64,000 nucleotides of DNA from UBA4416 sp048498515 (GTDB taxonomy: Bacteria; Bacteroidota; Bacteroidia; B-17B0; Aurantibacillaceae): the NCBI GenBank assembly GCA_048498515.1, contig JBEHXV010000001.1, forward strand, positions 186,001 through 250,000, in the 5' to 3' direction. The position numbers and the translations under genes were made by a program. This document shows, one piece after another, positions 6,884 to 16,200 of the stretch. Under the pieces are notes generated by a model. The model was given only the letters and a program-made list of their open reading frames with translations. It did no database searches and was not told where the DNA came from. Position 1 is the stretch's first letter. Each line of letters starts with the position of its first letter.

Positions 6884-7300
6884 ATGGCAAGAATCCTGGC
6901 AATAGATTATGGCAGCAAGCGTGTAGGGCTGGCGGTAACCGATCCTTTACAAATCATTGCTTCGGGTTTAACTACCGTGCACAGCAAAGACCTGATCGCC
7001 TACCTGGAAGAGTACCTGAAAAAAGAGCAAGTAGAATGCATTGTGGTGGGTGAACCCAAAACCCTGCAAAACGAAGCCTCCGACAGCGCCCGCTACATCG
7101 ATCCTTTTGTGACCCATTTGACCCGTAAATTTCCTCATATAAAAATTGCCCGCTACGATGAACGCTTTACCTCTGCCCTGGCCCACCAAACCATGTTGAT
7201 GGGTGGCCTGAAAAAGAAAGCCCGCGCCAATAAAGATACCGTAGATATGGTGAGTGCTACTATTATTTTACAGGATTACCTGGCTTTTATCGGGAAGTAA
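6884..7300 (+). CDS. ruvX: Putative pre-16S rRNA nuclease / Holliday junction resolvase-like RuvX (YqgF)
   Basis: The 138-residue protein has the full YqgF RNase H-like fold signature: ILAIDYGSKRVGLAVTD with the first acidic residue (D7), VVGEPKTLQNE containing the second acidic site, a YDERFTS motif, and KDTVDMVSATIILQDYL with the last catalytic Asp. YqgF proteins act in 16S rRNA 5'-end maturation and have been proposed as junction resolvases. The length is typical and the start follows a normal spacing. It is the first plus-strand gene after a long minus-strand block and is followed by a 457-nt repeat-filled spacer, so it is probably monocistronic. Confidence 0.93.
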   Translation: MARILAIDYGSKRVGLAVTDPLQIIASGLTTVHSKDLIAYLEEYLKKEQVECIVVGEPKTLQNEASDSARYIDPFVTHLTRKFPHIKIARYDERFTSALAHQTMLMGGLKKKARANKDTVDMVSATIILQDYLAFIGK

Positions 7301-7325
7301 TACCTTTATTTGAAGATGTGAATTA

Positions 7326-7413
7326 ACAGGTCGCTCCTACGGAGCTCTGTTATTTTTCCATATACTCTATTACAAACAGATTGCTCCTACGGAGCAACGT
7401 TATGATCTCGTAA
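7326..7413. repeat. Intergenic direct repeat, copy 1 (about 88 nt)
   Basis: It begins ACAGGTCGCTCCTACGGAGC and ends near ATGATCTCGTAAA. It contains two GCTCC-TAC-GGAGC palindromes about 50 nt apart, separated by an AT-rich segment (TATACTCTATTACAAACAGA). A second copy lies 127 nt further on. The 7301-7757 spacer holds no credible gene; these repeats account for most of it. Confidence 0.9.
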
Positions 7414-7452
7414 AGACAATATGAAATAACCCCAAAAGCAGTCTTAATAGAG

Positions 7453-7543
7453 ACAGGTCGCTCCCATGGAGCTCTGTTATTTTTTCCATATACTCTATTA
7501 CAAACAGATTGCTCCTACGGAGCAACATTATGATCTGGTAAAA
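7453..7543. repeat. Intergenic direct repeat, copy 2 (about 91 nt)
   Basis: This copy matches 7326-7413 with only a few differences: one C-to-T/A change in the first palindrome (CCATGG for CTACGG), one extra T in the T-run, and G/A and C/G changes near the end. The high identity indicates a recent duplication. The repeat contains no reading frame of note. Confidence 0.9.
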
Positions 7544-7604
7544 ACCTATTTGTAATAAGTTATAACCCTAAGTCAATTTTACAGAAACACATAGCATTTA
7601 TCCA

Positions 7605-7695
7605 GTGATCGCAAGCCCCGTAGGGGCTTACTTTTTGTAATAAGAACTACAATGATCCTGGCTGAGCTCCGTAGGAGCGGCCTGTTAAACCTGTT
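7605..7695. repeat. Inverted and related GTAGGAGC palindromes
   Basis: AAGCCCCGTAGGGGCTT (about 7613-7629) is a perfect hairpin of the same style. GAGCTCCGTAGGAGCGGCCT, continuing GTTAA (about 7670-7690), is nearly the exact reverse complement of the start of the two direct repeats upstream. The spacer therefore carries two direct copies and one inverted partial copy of the same word, so its transcript could fold into a long structure. Confidence 0.8.
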
Positions 7696-7757
7696 ATGCA
7701 TACAGCTGTTTGAGGTTACTTCTCCGCCAGCCGGCGGATCACAATGAGGTACTGAAT

Positions 7758-9086
7758 TTAAACTTCCTTCTCCACAAACCTTACTCCCAGCTCTTCCAAC
7801 TCAGTAAGCATGGGTTCGTAAATTTCTTTTACGGTTGGAATTTGCACGCCATACAGCTTGAATTTACCGGTAAGGAAATTTTTAATGGAAATGGCCAAAG
7901 GCAATCCCACTGTTTTTGCCATGGCGGTATGCACTTCATCGTCGCCAATAACCACCAATGATGAGTTTAATTTTTTACGTTCGCCTCCAAGCTCGTATTC
8001 AAACTGGTGTTGCATTACAATCATGTCTTTATCGCCCGCTTTCAGCAACCATTTTTCTTCCAATAAATTTTGTAACAGCTCGGCCGGTGAACCTTCTTTT
8101 AATTTGATGGCTTTGTTGGAGAACAATTCCAGGTACTCCAGTTTGTTCATCACCTCAGCATCCATGTCGCTGCCCATAAAAGCACTTAGTTTTTCTTTGG
8201 TACTTAGTTTCCCTTCCGGTAAAAACGATTCCAACAGGTCGGTATAAGTGAGCAGGTCGGCATCATGAATTTTATAAGTATCGTCGGTTAGGCCAAGTTT
8301 TACAAATACATTCCAGGCCTTGCAGTAACCCGGCATGCGCAGGGTGCCACGCAGCATGGTTTCGGTGCTGGCTAATCCGTATGGTTTTTTATAACCAATG
8401 CTATCGCGGTTGGCATAGGCATCAAATTTACCGTAACCTTCCACTTCAATGGTTTCAATTTGGGTATAGATGCGATTATAGGGAATGAACTTCAGCTTGT
8501 TATTTTCAATGAACTGGGCCGTGCCTTGTCCGGCCAATACCACATTGCGCGGGTTCCAGCTGAACTTATATCCCCACGGATTATCATTACTTTCGGGAGC
8601 CACCAGCCCGCCGCAAAACGATTTAAAGCCCGTGATCTTGCCGCCTTTTTCCTGGATCTCATGGATCACTTTCATGGCCGATGCATGGTCTATTCCCGGG
8701 TCGAGACCACACTCATTGAGCAATAGTAAATTCTTTTTTGTCGCTTCCACATCAAGGTCTTTCATGTCCTGGCTCACATAACTGGCTGTAGCCAGGTGTT
8801 TTCCAAGCTTTACACAATCTCTGGCCACATCGCCATGCATAAAAGCCGGGAGCATTGATACAACAAAATCCGCGTTCCCAATCAGTTGCTCTCTCAAAGC
8901 CACATTCTGCACATCAAACTCAACGGCTGTTGCCAGTTCCTTGTAATTGGCGATCTTTGATTCAACCGCTGCCTTGTTCGCGTCGGCAATGGTAATATGC
9001 CATGAATTGACTTTGGCGTTTGACAATAAATAGTCGATCAAACTTGAAGAAGAGCGCCCTGCCCCGATAATTAATATTTTGCTCAT
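7758..9086 (-). CDS. Saccharopine dehydrogenase-like NAD(P)-dependent oxidoreductase
   Basis: The 442-residue protein opens with a Rossmann motif, KILIIGAGRSSSSLIDYLL, then the second-strand acidic region ITIADAN. The middle holds NECGLDPGIDHASAMKVI and FCGGLVAPESNDNPWGYKFS, typical of saccharopine dehydrogenase (L-glutamate-forming) and related enzymes. These make or break saccharopine in lysine metabolism; in Bacteroidota lysine degradation through saccharopine is a plausible role, but I see no partner gene here. It is a single gene with a divergent promoter region shared with the DUF4476 gene at 9139. Confidence 0.85.
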   Translation of the reverse strand: MSKILIIGAGRSSSSLIDYLLSNAKVNSWHITIADANKAAVESKIANYKELATAVEFDVQNVALREQLIGNADFVVSMLPAFMHGDVARDCVKLGKHLATASYVSQDMKDLDVEATKKNLLLLNECGLDPGIDHASAMKVIHEIQEKGGKITGFKSFCGGLVAPESNDNPWGYKFSWNPRNVVLAGQGTAQFIENNKLKFIPYNRIYTQIETIEVEGYGKFDAYANRDSIGYKKPYGLASTETMLRGTLRMPGYCKAWNVFVKLGLTDDTYKIHDADLLTYTDLLESFLPEGKLSTKEKLSAFMGSDMDAEVMNKLEYLELFSNKAIKLKEGSPAELLQNLLEEKWLLKAGDKDMIVMQHQFEYELGGERKKLNSSLVVIGDDEVHTAMAKTVGLPLAISIKNFLTGKFKLYGVQIPTVKEIYEPMLTELEELGVRFVEKEV

Positions 9087-9101
9087 AAACTAAATTCTGC
9101 A

Positions 9102-9129
9102 CAAAAATAACCTTAAATTTGTTATCAAA
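9102..9129 (-). promoter_or_regulatory. Promoter for the saccharopine dehydrogenase-like gene
   Basis: On the minus strand TTTG (9126-9129) is followed by a 16-nt spacer and TATTTTTG (9102-9109), which fits TAnnTTTG. The start codon lies about 15 nt downstream of the -7 element. The spacer is slightly short for the consensus. Confidence 0.45.
9114..9121 (+). promoter_or_regulatory. -7 promoter element for the DUF4476 gene
   Basis: TAAATTTG matches TAnnTTTG 18 nt before the ATG at 9139. No good -33 element is visible. It overlaps the divergent promoter on the other strand, so the two genes may be expressed competitively. Confidence 0.4.
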
Positions 9130-9138
9130 ACAGATAAT

Positions 9139-10236
9139 ATGTTTCAAAAGATCAAAGTCCTGTTACTCTTTCTTTTATACGGACTTCATGCTCAATCCCA
9201 AAGCAATACACTGGTTATTTTCAGCGCTTCGGGAACCCCCTTTTATTTATCTGTGAACCGTGAATCCATTAATAAAAATGCCGAATGCAACGTAAAAGCA
9301 TTTGACCTTGCCACTGGCTGGAATGCGATTGACATAAAAGTACCGGGTATCATTAAAGAGTTGCGCTTCAGGGATTCGATCCTGTTAAGCGACAAATCTA
9401 AATTTTTGAATAAGGAATTTACTTATGCCCTGATCGAAACAAATGAAAAGCTTCAATTACAGTTCAAGGGTGTTTCCGAAAGATCGGGACCATCGGCTCC
9501 TCCCGTTCCATTAGCGCCAAAAGAAACGAGTTCCTTAATTGACAGCAGCATTTATGGCAATGTGTATAAAGTGGAGAGAGGCAAAGCCGTGTTCTTTAAT
9601 AATTATGATGCAGCAAATGCCTCCTGCAAAGTTGAATTGAACGAAAAAGATATTGAGTATACAGTAAAACTGTTGAACAGAAGCCGGTCGGAAGGTGACA
9701 AGGCAAAGGCGCTAAGAGAGCTCATTGAATCCAATTGTTTTAAAACCTACCAGCTAATACCCTTACTGGAACTTGTACAGATAGATATTGACCGCTTGAA
9801 TTTTTCGAGGCAGGCATACGCCCATTTAACGGACAAGGAAAATGCCGGGAGCCTGAGCGCGGTATTTAAGTACCAAACCATGAAAGAGGCTTATGCCTCT
9901 TTTGTGAAAGAACAGGAAGACCTGGCGAAACAAAAAAAACTAAGCTGTACAGTACCGGTAAGCAAAGAAAAATTCAAAGACCTGTTCTCAAAAATAAAGA
10001 ACAGCGGGTATGAGTTTGAACAACTGGCCACCGCTAAAAAGATCCTTATGAACACCTGCATTTCAAGCGAGCAGGCAAAAAGCATTCTTGATTTGTTTAC
10101 ACACGACAGGGAACGACTGGAGTTTTTGCAAAGCGCTTATATTGTGATGACGGATAAGGAGAACGCCAAAGTACTGGCCAATGAGCTGCAGTTTTCGGAA
10201 ACTCAAAAAGATTTTTTAAACTACATTTCCAAATAA
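9139..10236 (+). CDS. Secreted DUF4476 protein with two related helical domains
   Basis: The 365-residue protein has a signal peptide (about residues 1-20, ending AQSQ) and an N-terminal beta domain (about 22-115) resembling the ligand-like domain often found with DUF4476. A proline-rich linker (SGPSAPPVPLAPK) follows. Two helical DUF4476 copies follow at about 165-245 and 272-362. Each contains a cysteine (SNCF, NTCI), an acidic LLELVQIDIDRLNFSRQAY-type motif and a final TDKENA-type turn. The function of DUF4476 is unknown. It is followed after 1 nt by the DUF423 gene, and the two are probably co-transcribed. Confidence 0.8.
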   Translation: MFQKIKVLLLFLLYGLHAQSQSNTLVIFSASGTPFYLSVNRESINKNAECNVKAFDLATGWNAIDIKVPGIIKELRFRDSILLSDKSKFLNKEFTYALIETNEKLQLQFKGVSERSGPSAPPVPLAPKETSSLIDSSIYGNVYKVERGKAVFFNNYDAANASCKVELNEKDIEYTVKLLNRSRSEGDKAKALRELIESNCFKTYQLIPLLELVQIDIDRLNFSRQAYAHLTDKENAGSLSAVFKYQTMKEAYASFVKEQEDLAKQKKLSCTVPVSKEKFKDLFSKIKNSGYEFEQLATAKKILMNTCISSEQAKSILDLFTHDRERLEFLQSAYIVMTDKENAKVLANELQFSETQKDFLNYISK

Positions 10237-10237
10237 C

Positions 10238-10648
10238 ATGAATCAAAAAAAATTACTGACCATTGGCTTCCTGGGTGCTATTGCCGTAAGCCTTGGCGCT
10301 TTAGGCGCGCACTTTTTAAAAAGCAAGCTCGATACGGGATTAATTACAACGGATCAGCTCGGTGGATTTGACACCGCTGTGAAATACCAGATGTACCATC
10401 TGTTGGCTATGTTTGGCCTGGTCATACTGGCAAAGCATACCTACCATAAATTCATTGGCTGGGCTTACAATTGTTTTTTACTGGGCATCATTCTTTTTTC
10501 GGGCTCCCTGTATTTTTTATGCACACGAAATTTGTTAGGTGCCGATTGGCTGAAAGTGTTAGGTCCTGTAACACCAATTGGCGGATTATTTTTTGTGGCA
10601 GGCTGGATCTTCCTGGCCTTGGTTGGATTAAAAAAAGACGATAAGTGA
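10238..10648 (+). CDS. DUF423 (YgdD-type) small membrane protein
   Basis: The 136-residue protein has four hydrophobic helices and the diagnostic DUF423 blocks: GALGAHFLK near the N-terminus, a conserved YQMYHLLAMFGL, LFSGSLYFL, and GPVTPIGGLFFVAGW near the C-terminus. DUF423 proteins are widespread inner-membrane proteins of unknown function. Its TGA stop overlaps the GTG start of the EamA transporter gene by 4 nt, and it begins 1 nt after the DUF4476 gene, so all three form one operon. Confidence 0.92.
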   Translation: MNQKKLLTIGFLGAIAVSLGALGAHFLKSKLDTGLITTDQLGGFDTAVKYQMYHLLAMFGLVILAKHTYHKFIGWAYNCFLLGIILFSGSLYFLCTRNLLGADWLKVLGPVTPIGGLFFVAGWIFLALVGLKKDDK

Positions 10649-11580
10649 ATTTAAGCGGCGAATTGATCGCTTTGTTAACTACCCTGTGCTGGAGCCTTGG
10701 TATTTTTCCTTTTACCGAAGCGGCAAAACGCATTGGCGCCGCACCGCTAAATCAATACCGCTTGCTACTTGCCTGGCTTATTATTTCGGTGATCCTGTAT
10801 TTCTGGAATGACCTTGCTCCCATTGAATTATTTACAAAACCTCAACCTTATCATTACCTGTTCCTTGGTTTATCGGGCATCATTGGCTTTTCGGTTGGCG
10901 ATTACTGCAGCTTTACATCCTTTAAATTACTGGGACCAAAATTAGGAAGCCTGTATACTACCTTCGCTCCCGGGGCCGCATTAATTATCGGTTATTTTGC
11001 ATTGGACCAAAGCATTAACCTTATTGGCATCATCGGGATCACCATCACCATAATTGGTGTCATCTGGTTAACCTTGTCGAAAAAGGATTCGGAAGAAGCC
11101 GGCAAAGTTGGCTACACAAGGGATAAAAAAGGAATTGCCTACGGCATTGTTGGTGCGCTGTGCCAGGGAACAGGCCTGGTGCTATCGAAATATGGCATGG
11201 ATTGTTATGCCGAAAAACTACCTACCATGCATGCCGTTTGGATCCGTTTGTTATTTGCTTTCTCAGCCGCGTTTTTACTCAGTGCCTTTGCCGGCAAACT
11301 AAAACAAAACAGCAAGCCTGTTTTTACCAATGAGAAAAACAATTTACCCTTTATGTTCTTAGGCACGCTGCTTGGCCCTGTAATGGGTGTAAGCCTTTCT
11401 CTGTTCGCCATTCAAAAACTGGAAGTAGCGGTGGCCCAAACCATTTTTGCGCTCATGCCTTTGTTTGTGATGCCCATAAGTTTCCTGGTTTATAAAGAGA
11501 AGATTACCATCCAGGCCCTGCTGGCTTGCATTACCGCACTCGCGGGGGTTTTGCTACTGATTTGGAGGAATAGTTTTTGA
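10645..11580 (+). CDS. EamA/DMT-superfamily transporter
   Basis: The 311-residue protein has about ten predicted helices arranged as two EamA repeats (about residues 3-140 and 158-308). GSLYTTFAPGAALIIGYF and LEVAVAQTIFALMPLFVMPI are the end-of-repeat signatures. It is a likely metabolite or amino-acid exporter; the substrate cannot be inferred. Translation starts at GTG 10645, which forms a GTGA overlap with the DUF423 stop. No in-frame ATG exists nearby, so the GTG start is well supported. A hairpin repeat after its stop may end the transcript. Confidence 0.88.
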   Translation: MNLSGELIALLTTLCWSLGIFPFTEAAKRIGAAPLNQYRLLLAWLIISVILYFWNDLAPIELFTKPQPYHYLFLGLSGIIGFSVGDYCSFTSFKLLGPKLGSLYTTFAPGAALIIGYFALDQSINLIGIIGITITIIGVIWLTLSKKDSEEAGKVGYTRDKKGIAYGIVGALCQGTGLVLSKYGMDCYAEKLPTMHAVWIRLLFAFSAAFLLSAFAGKLKQNSKPVFTNEKNNLPFMFLGTLLGPVMGVSLSLFAIQKLEVAVAQTIFALMPLFVMPISFLVYKEKITIQALLACITALAGVLLLIWRNSF

Positions 11581-11623
11581 GAAAGATTCCTTTACAGTTT
11601 AAAACGTATCACTTCGTTATTGC

Positions 11624-11647
11624 CACACTTCGACTCCGCTCAGTGTG
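11624..11647. repeat. CTTCGACTCCGCTCAG-type hairpin between convergent genes
   Basis: CACACTTCGACTCCGCTCAG, continuing TGTG, has 6-nt arms CACACT/AGTGTG. It contains the same core as the hairpin at 40311-40367. It lies between the converging EamA and GT-C genes, where it may act as a weak bidirectional terminator. Confidence 0.65.
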
Positions 11648-11661
11648 ACACGTTAACCAAC

Positions 11662-13125
11662 CTACTCTCTTGCCCGGTGATCGTTCAAAAAAATAAAGGT
11701 GTGGAATAACTCAAAATGGAATTTGTCTTCCTGTAAGGTATAAACGCTTTCAATGTCTTGCTTAATATGGTTACCCGGCGCCGAAAAATCCGCTCCCGCG
11801 TCAAGGTATATGACCTTATCAAAACTGTTGAGTTTAGCAAGCATGTCGGGATACAGGTGATCGATGAAATAAACGTTTTCCGCGTTCATTAATTTTTCCA
11901 TCTTTTCATATTCCTTAGCCTGGTCAATCTGCTTAAAATAATCGGGGCTGTAGTAGTACACAAAGTTGGTCATGAACTCAGGCGAACACACGAGCACAAT
12001 TGTATTTGTTTCTTTTTTTGAACGGATAAATTCAACCACATCCTTCACCAGTCTTTTTTTATCGGGATTTAAAGACGCACTAAACATAAAAGCACCACTT
12101 AATACAAAAGCCGCGACCAAATACACTGTCTTTTTATTGAACAGATACACAATTCCCAATGCCAGCAATATGTAAAAGGCAGGCGTCATAAAGATCAGGT
12201 AACGGTCGAGGAACATGGGAACTTTATACGAGATAAAAAACATGAACAGGAAAGGAAAAAAGAACCAAATGGCCACATACTTTATAAAAGGGTCGTGAAC
12301 TGTTTTCCTGGTTAAAAAAAGTTTAACAGCCAATGCCACTAAAATAACAATAGCCAATACGGCAACCACAGGCGCATTGCTGAAAGACCAGATCATGTTG
12401 TAAATACTCTCGAGCCCCGATGGTGGTTTTAACCAGGTGCCGTTTTTGGCAGAGGTATAAAACCGTTGAGACAGAACGAGCAATTGCGGCGCATAGCCTA
12501 AAATAATAAAAGGAATTGTTTTACCATATTTAAAAAGTACCTGCTTGTTCCTTACATAAAAAAACAAGACGATCATTGCTTCAAGACACAACACAAAAAA
12601 ACCAAAATAATGAGCGTACAGGATCAGTATGTTGGAAAGGATAAAGGAGACAGTAGCCATACCGGTAAGCTTTTCTTCTTTTAATAATTTAAAGAACAGG
12701 TAAAAGGAAATAACCGTTAACAGTAAAAACAACGAATACACCCGGCAATCGTGCGCGTACCATATTTGCATGCTGGAAAAAGTGTATAATAAACCCGACA
12801 ATAAGCCAACCTTCTTTTCAAAAGAATCGTTCCCAATTTTATAAATAAAGTAAACCGCAAAAGAGCTGAAAAGCATTGGCAAAATTCTCACTGAAAGCAC
12901 CGAGATCCCAAATACCCGGATCCAGAAGTGAAGGATTAACTCAAAAAGAGGCGGGTTGTTATAATTCTTTAAATAACTGATTAAATGTCCTGGATCGAAC
13001 TGCGCATGATAAATGGTAAATGGTTCGTCGTGCGAAATGGATTGAGTTGTGATATAAATTGTTTTTAACAAAATATTGAGCAGAATCAAACCTATGGGGA
13101 TGTAATATTTTCTTAAAAACCGCAT
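11662..13125 (-). CDS. GT-C glycosyltransferase (ArnT/PMT_2-like, family 39)
   Basis: The 487-residue protein has about 11 hydrophobic segments across residues 8-360 and a soluble C-terminal domain (about 365-487). An acidic pair in the first extracytoplasmic loop (SISHDEPFTIY, about residue 37) followed by YNNPPLFELILHFW is the classical GT-C/PMT_2 signature, with the Asp-Glu as catalytic base. Such enzymes transfer sugars from polyprenyl-phosphate donors to lipids or proteins on the periplasmic side. Acceptor and donor are unknown. It is a single gene between a terminator-like repeat and the divergent giant surface protein. Confidence 0.85.
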   Translation of the reverse strand: MRFLRKYYIPIGLILLNILLKTIYITTQSISHDEPFTIYHAQFDPGHLISYLKNYNNPPLFELILHFWIRVFGISVLSVRILPMLFSSFAVYFIYKIGNDSFEKKVGLLSGLLYTFSSMQIWYAHDCRVYSLFLLLTVISFYLFFKLLKEEKLTGMATVSFILSNILILYAHYFGFFVLCLEAMIVLFFYVRNKQVLFKYGKTIPFIILGYAPQLLVLSQRFYTSAKNGTWLKPPSGLESIYNMIWSFSNAPVVAVLAIVILVALAVKLFLTRKTVHDPFIKYVAIWFFFPFLFMFFISYKVPMFLDRYLIFMTPAFYILLALGIVYLFNKKTVYLVAAFVLSGAFMFSASLNPDKKRLVKDVVEFIRSKKETNTIVLVCSPEFMTNFVYYYSPDYFKQIDQAKEYEKMEKLMNAENVYFIDHLYPDMLAKLNSFDKVIYLDAGADFSAPGNHIKQDIESVYTLQEDKFHFELFHTFIFLNDHRARE

Positions 13126-13221
13126 TCTTTACTGCAAACATACTGGTTTTTGGTAAATTTTTTGGAGATTTCCTGATCTCGTCAAAAATCGTTATTTTAG
13201 AACGTTCAAAAACCATTAAAT

Positions 13222-16200
13222 ATGAAGGTTCTATATACTTTTTTGTTATTAACGATCAGCCTGAGCATTTTTTCTCAAAGAGGGAAAGATGGTACTGTTT
13301 CTATAACTACTGCCAATACTATTGTAAATGCCTATACCTACCTTACAAGCGATGTTTCTGCAGGCAATGGTTATTTAATCGTCAACAACTCCGCGGCCTT
13401 TAGCCCGGGCGACCTGGTATATGTTATACAAATGCAGGGAGCCAGCGTTAATGCGGGCCGAGATACCATATTTCCGGATGTGAACAGTGCCATTCCTACC
13501 AATACAACGTTTGGAGCGGTTACCAACTACAATAGTTCAGGAAGAAATGAGTTTGGCCAGGTGCGCTCAGTGCCCGACGGCACAACCCTTATTTTGGACT
13601 GTGCCCTGACATACACTTACTCGGCAGCCGCGAAAGTACAGGTTGTGAAGGTTCCGCGTTATTATGCACTCACCGTAAGCGGTGCAGGTTCTATTACCAG
13701 TCCGCAATGGGATGGGTTTACAGGAGGTGTAGCTGTTGTAGAAGTTCAAACCAATGCAACCCTAAACAGTACCGGTTCTTTTGATGTGTCGGGAAAAGGA
13801 TTTAGAGGAGGCGCCACCACTACCAATACGGTAGCCCCATACGGTGGTAACAAATACGGTTCGGTGCTGGTTGCACAGGGAGCTTATAAAGGCGAAGGCA
13901 TTGGCGGCGATACAACCCGTTATAAAGTTTATTCTTCTGTTTATGCAAGAGGCGCCATAGCAAATGGCGGCGGCGGCGGCTGTTCGCATAACTCGGGCGG
14001 CGGTGGCGGCGCCAATGGTGGCGCTGTAGCCAGCTATAATGGTTATGGAAACCCTGATCTTTCAGTAGGCACTTATGCCAATATCTGGAACAGGGAATCG
14101 ACTAATTTCGCGTTGAACACCTCTTCCGGTGGCGGAAGAGGAGGTTATTCTTTTTCGGCAAATGATGTTACTCTTAACTCGGCTTCAAACCCTCCGGCTT
14201 CAACCAATTGGGGAGGCGATTCAAGGCGACCTGTGGGTGGCTTTGGCGGAAGACCTCTTGATTATTCGACGGGACGTATTTTTATGGGCGGTGGCGGCGG
14301 TGCCGGTAACGGCGGCGGCGGTGCCAACAACCAGGCGGGTGCCGGTGGTAATGGCGGCGGCCTTGTATATGTTGTTTGTTATGGAGATCTCACAGGTTCT
14401 GGTACCATCTTGGCCAATGGCGCCAACGGATCGAACTCAATACCAGGTTGTGGCAGTAATGACGCAGGTGGCGGCGGCGGCGGCGGCGGTAGCATTATTT
14501 TAAGGGTTAACGGTACTACTAATTTAACCGCTGCAACGGCTTTAAGCGCCAGGGGAGGCAACGGAGGTAATGTTAATTTCAACTGTGTTGTACTCAACTC
14601 AACCGCGTACGGACCTGGCGCCGGCGGCGGCGGTGGTTACATTGGCGTTTCAGGAGCCCTGCCGGGAAATTCGTTAACCGGTGGTAATAATGGCCTTGTA
14701 ACAGGAAACACCAGTAATATTGCCACGCAATTTCCACCAAACGGTGCCACCAAAGGTGGTTCTGGCTCCACAGGTACTATTGCAGACAATTTTACTCTCA
14801 CAGCGTCTCCTAACCAAACCCTTTGTACAAACCAAGCCTTTACCGTAACCGCTTCGTCTACCGAACCGGGCACAACCATATACTGGTATTTTAATGCTGA
14901 TGTTGGCTCCTTTCCTTTTGCCTCAGGAAATTCTTATTCAGATCCGGGCGTGCCAAGTCCCACTACCTTTACCATATACGCCGGCGTTTGTGAGGGTACC
15001 TATCGTCAACCGGTTGTTTTTACCGTTAATTCGGGTTTAAACATGTCGGTAACGGGAACCAATACCATTTGCCCGGGACAGTCAACTATTTTAACGGCCA
15101 GCGGTGCCACCACGTACACATGGGTTTCTGGCCCTGCAACCAATACTATTTCTGTTTCGCCGGCCTCTTCAACAGTCTATACTGTTAATGGAACCACTGG
15201 TTTATGCTCGGGTAGTCAAACTGTTAATGTAACGGTATCGCCTACTCCTACACTATCGGTAGCAAGCACTTCCATTTGCGCGGGAAATACAGCCACATTG
15301 ACAGTAGCATCGAGCGCTACCAGCTTTACCTGGATGCCGGGAGGCCAAACCACCCCAAGCATTACAGTTACACCAACCCTTAACACCACTTACACGGTTA
15401 CAGGATCGAACGGGGCCTGCACCAATACAACAACTGCCACGGTGAGCGTTACACCAAACCCAACACTGGCCACAAGCCCTTCAACTATTTGTGCCGGCCA
15501 GGTTGCCACATTTACAGTAAGTGGCGCCACATCGTATACCTGGAGCCCGGGCAATGTGACCGGAAGTACGTTTACCTTAAGTCCCGCGTCATCTACGAGT
15601 GTTTCTGTTATTGGCGCAAGCGGAACCTGTACCGCCCAAACCACCAGTTCGTTAACGGTTACTCCTAATCCAACCATTACCGTTGCCAGCCAAACTATTT
15701 GCCCTGGACAATCTACCGTGCTTACAGCAAACGGCGCTACAACCTATACCTGGGTTTCGGGACCTGCAACAAATACCATTTCTGTTTCCCCCGGTGCCAC
15801 AACGGTTTACACTGTAAACGGAACCTCTAACTCTTGTACAAGTTCTCAAACCGCAACTGTTACTTTAGGTACAGTTCCAACCATAGCGGTTTCGGGCAAT
15901 ACAGCCATTTGTTCCGGAGGTTCTACTACCTTAACAGCCAGTGGCGCGAGCAGCTATACCTGGGCTACAGGCGGACAATTAACCTCAACGGTTTCGTTGA
16001 ATCCTTCTTCAACTACAAATTATACAGTTACAGGATCAAACGGTGTGTGCTCCAATACAACGTTGGCTACTGTAAGCGTTACACCTGTTCCAACCTTAAC
16101 GGCCAACTCGGTTACCATTTGCCCTGGTCAAACGGCTACTTTAACGGTGAGCGGCGCTACAAGCTATACCTGGATGCCGGGTAGTGTTAGCGGAACATCT

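Noticed and set aside
7326..7543. CRISPR-like direct repeats in the ruvX spacer
   Set aside because: Only two copies of ~90 nt, the intervening sequence is not spacer-like, and no cas genes are nearby.
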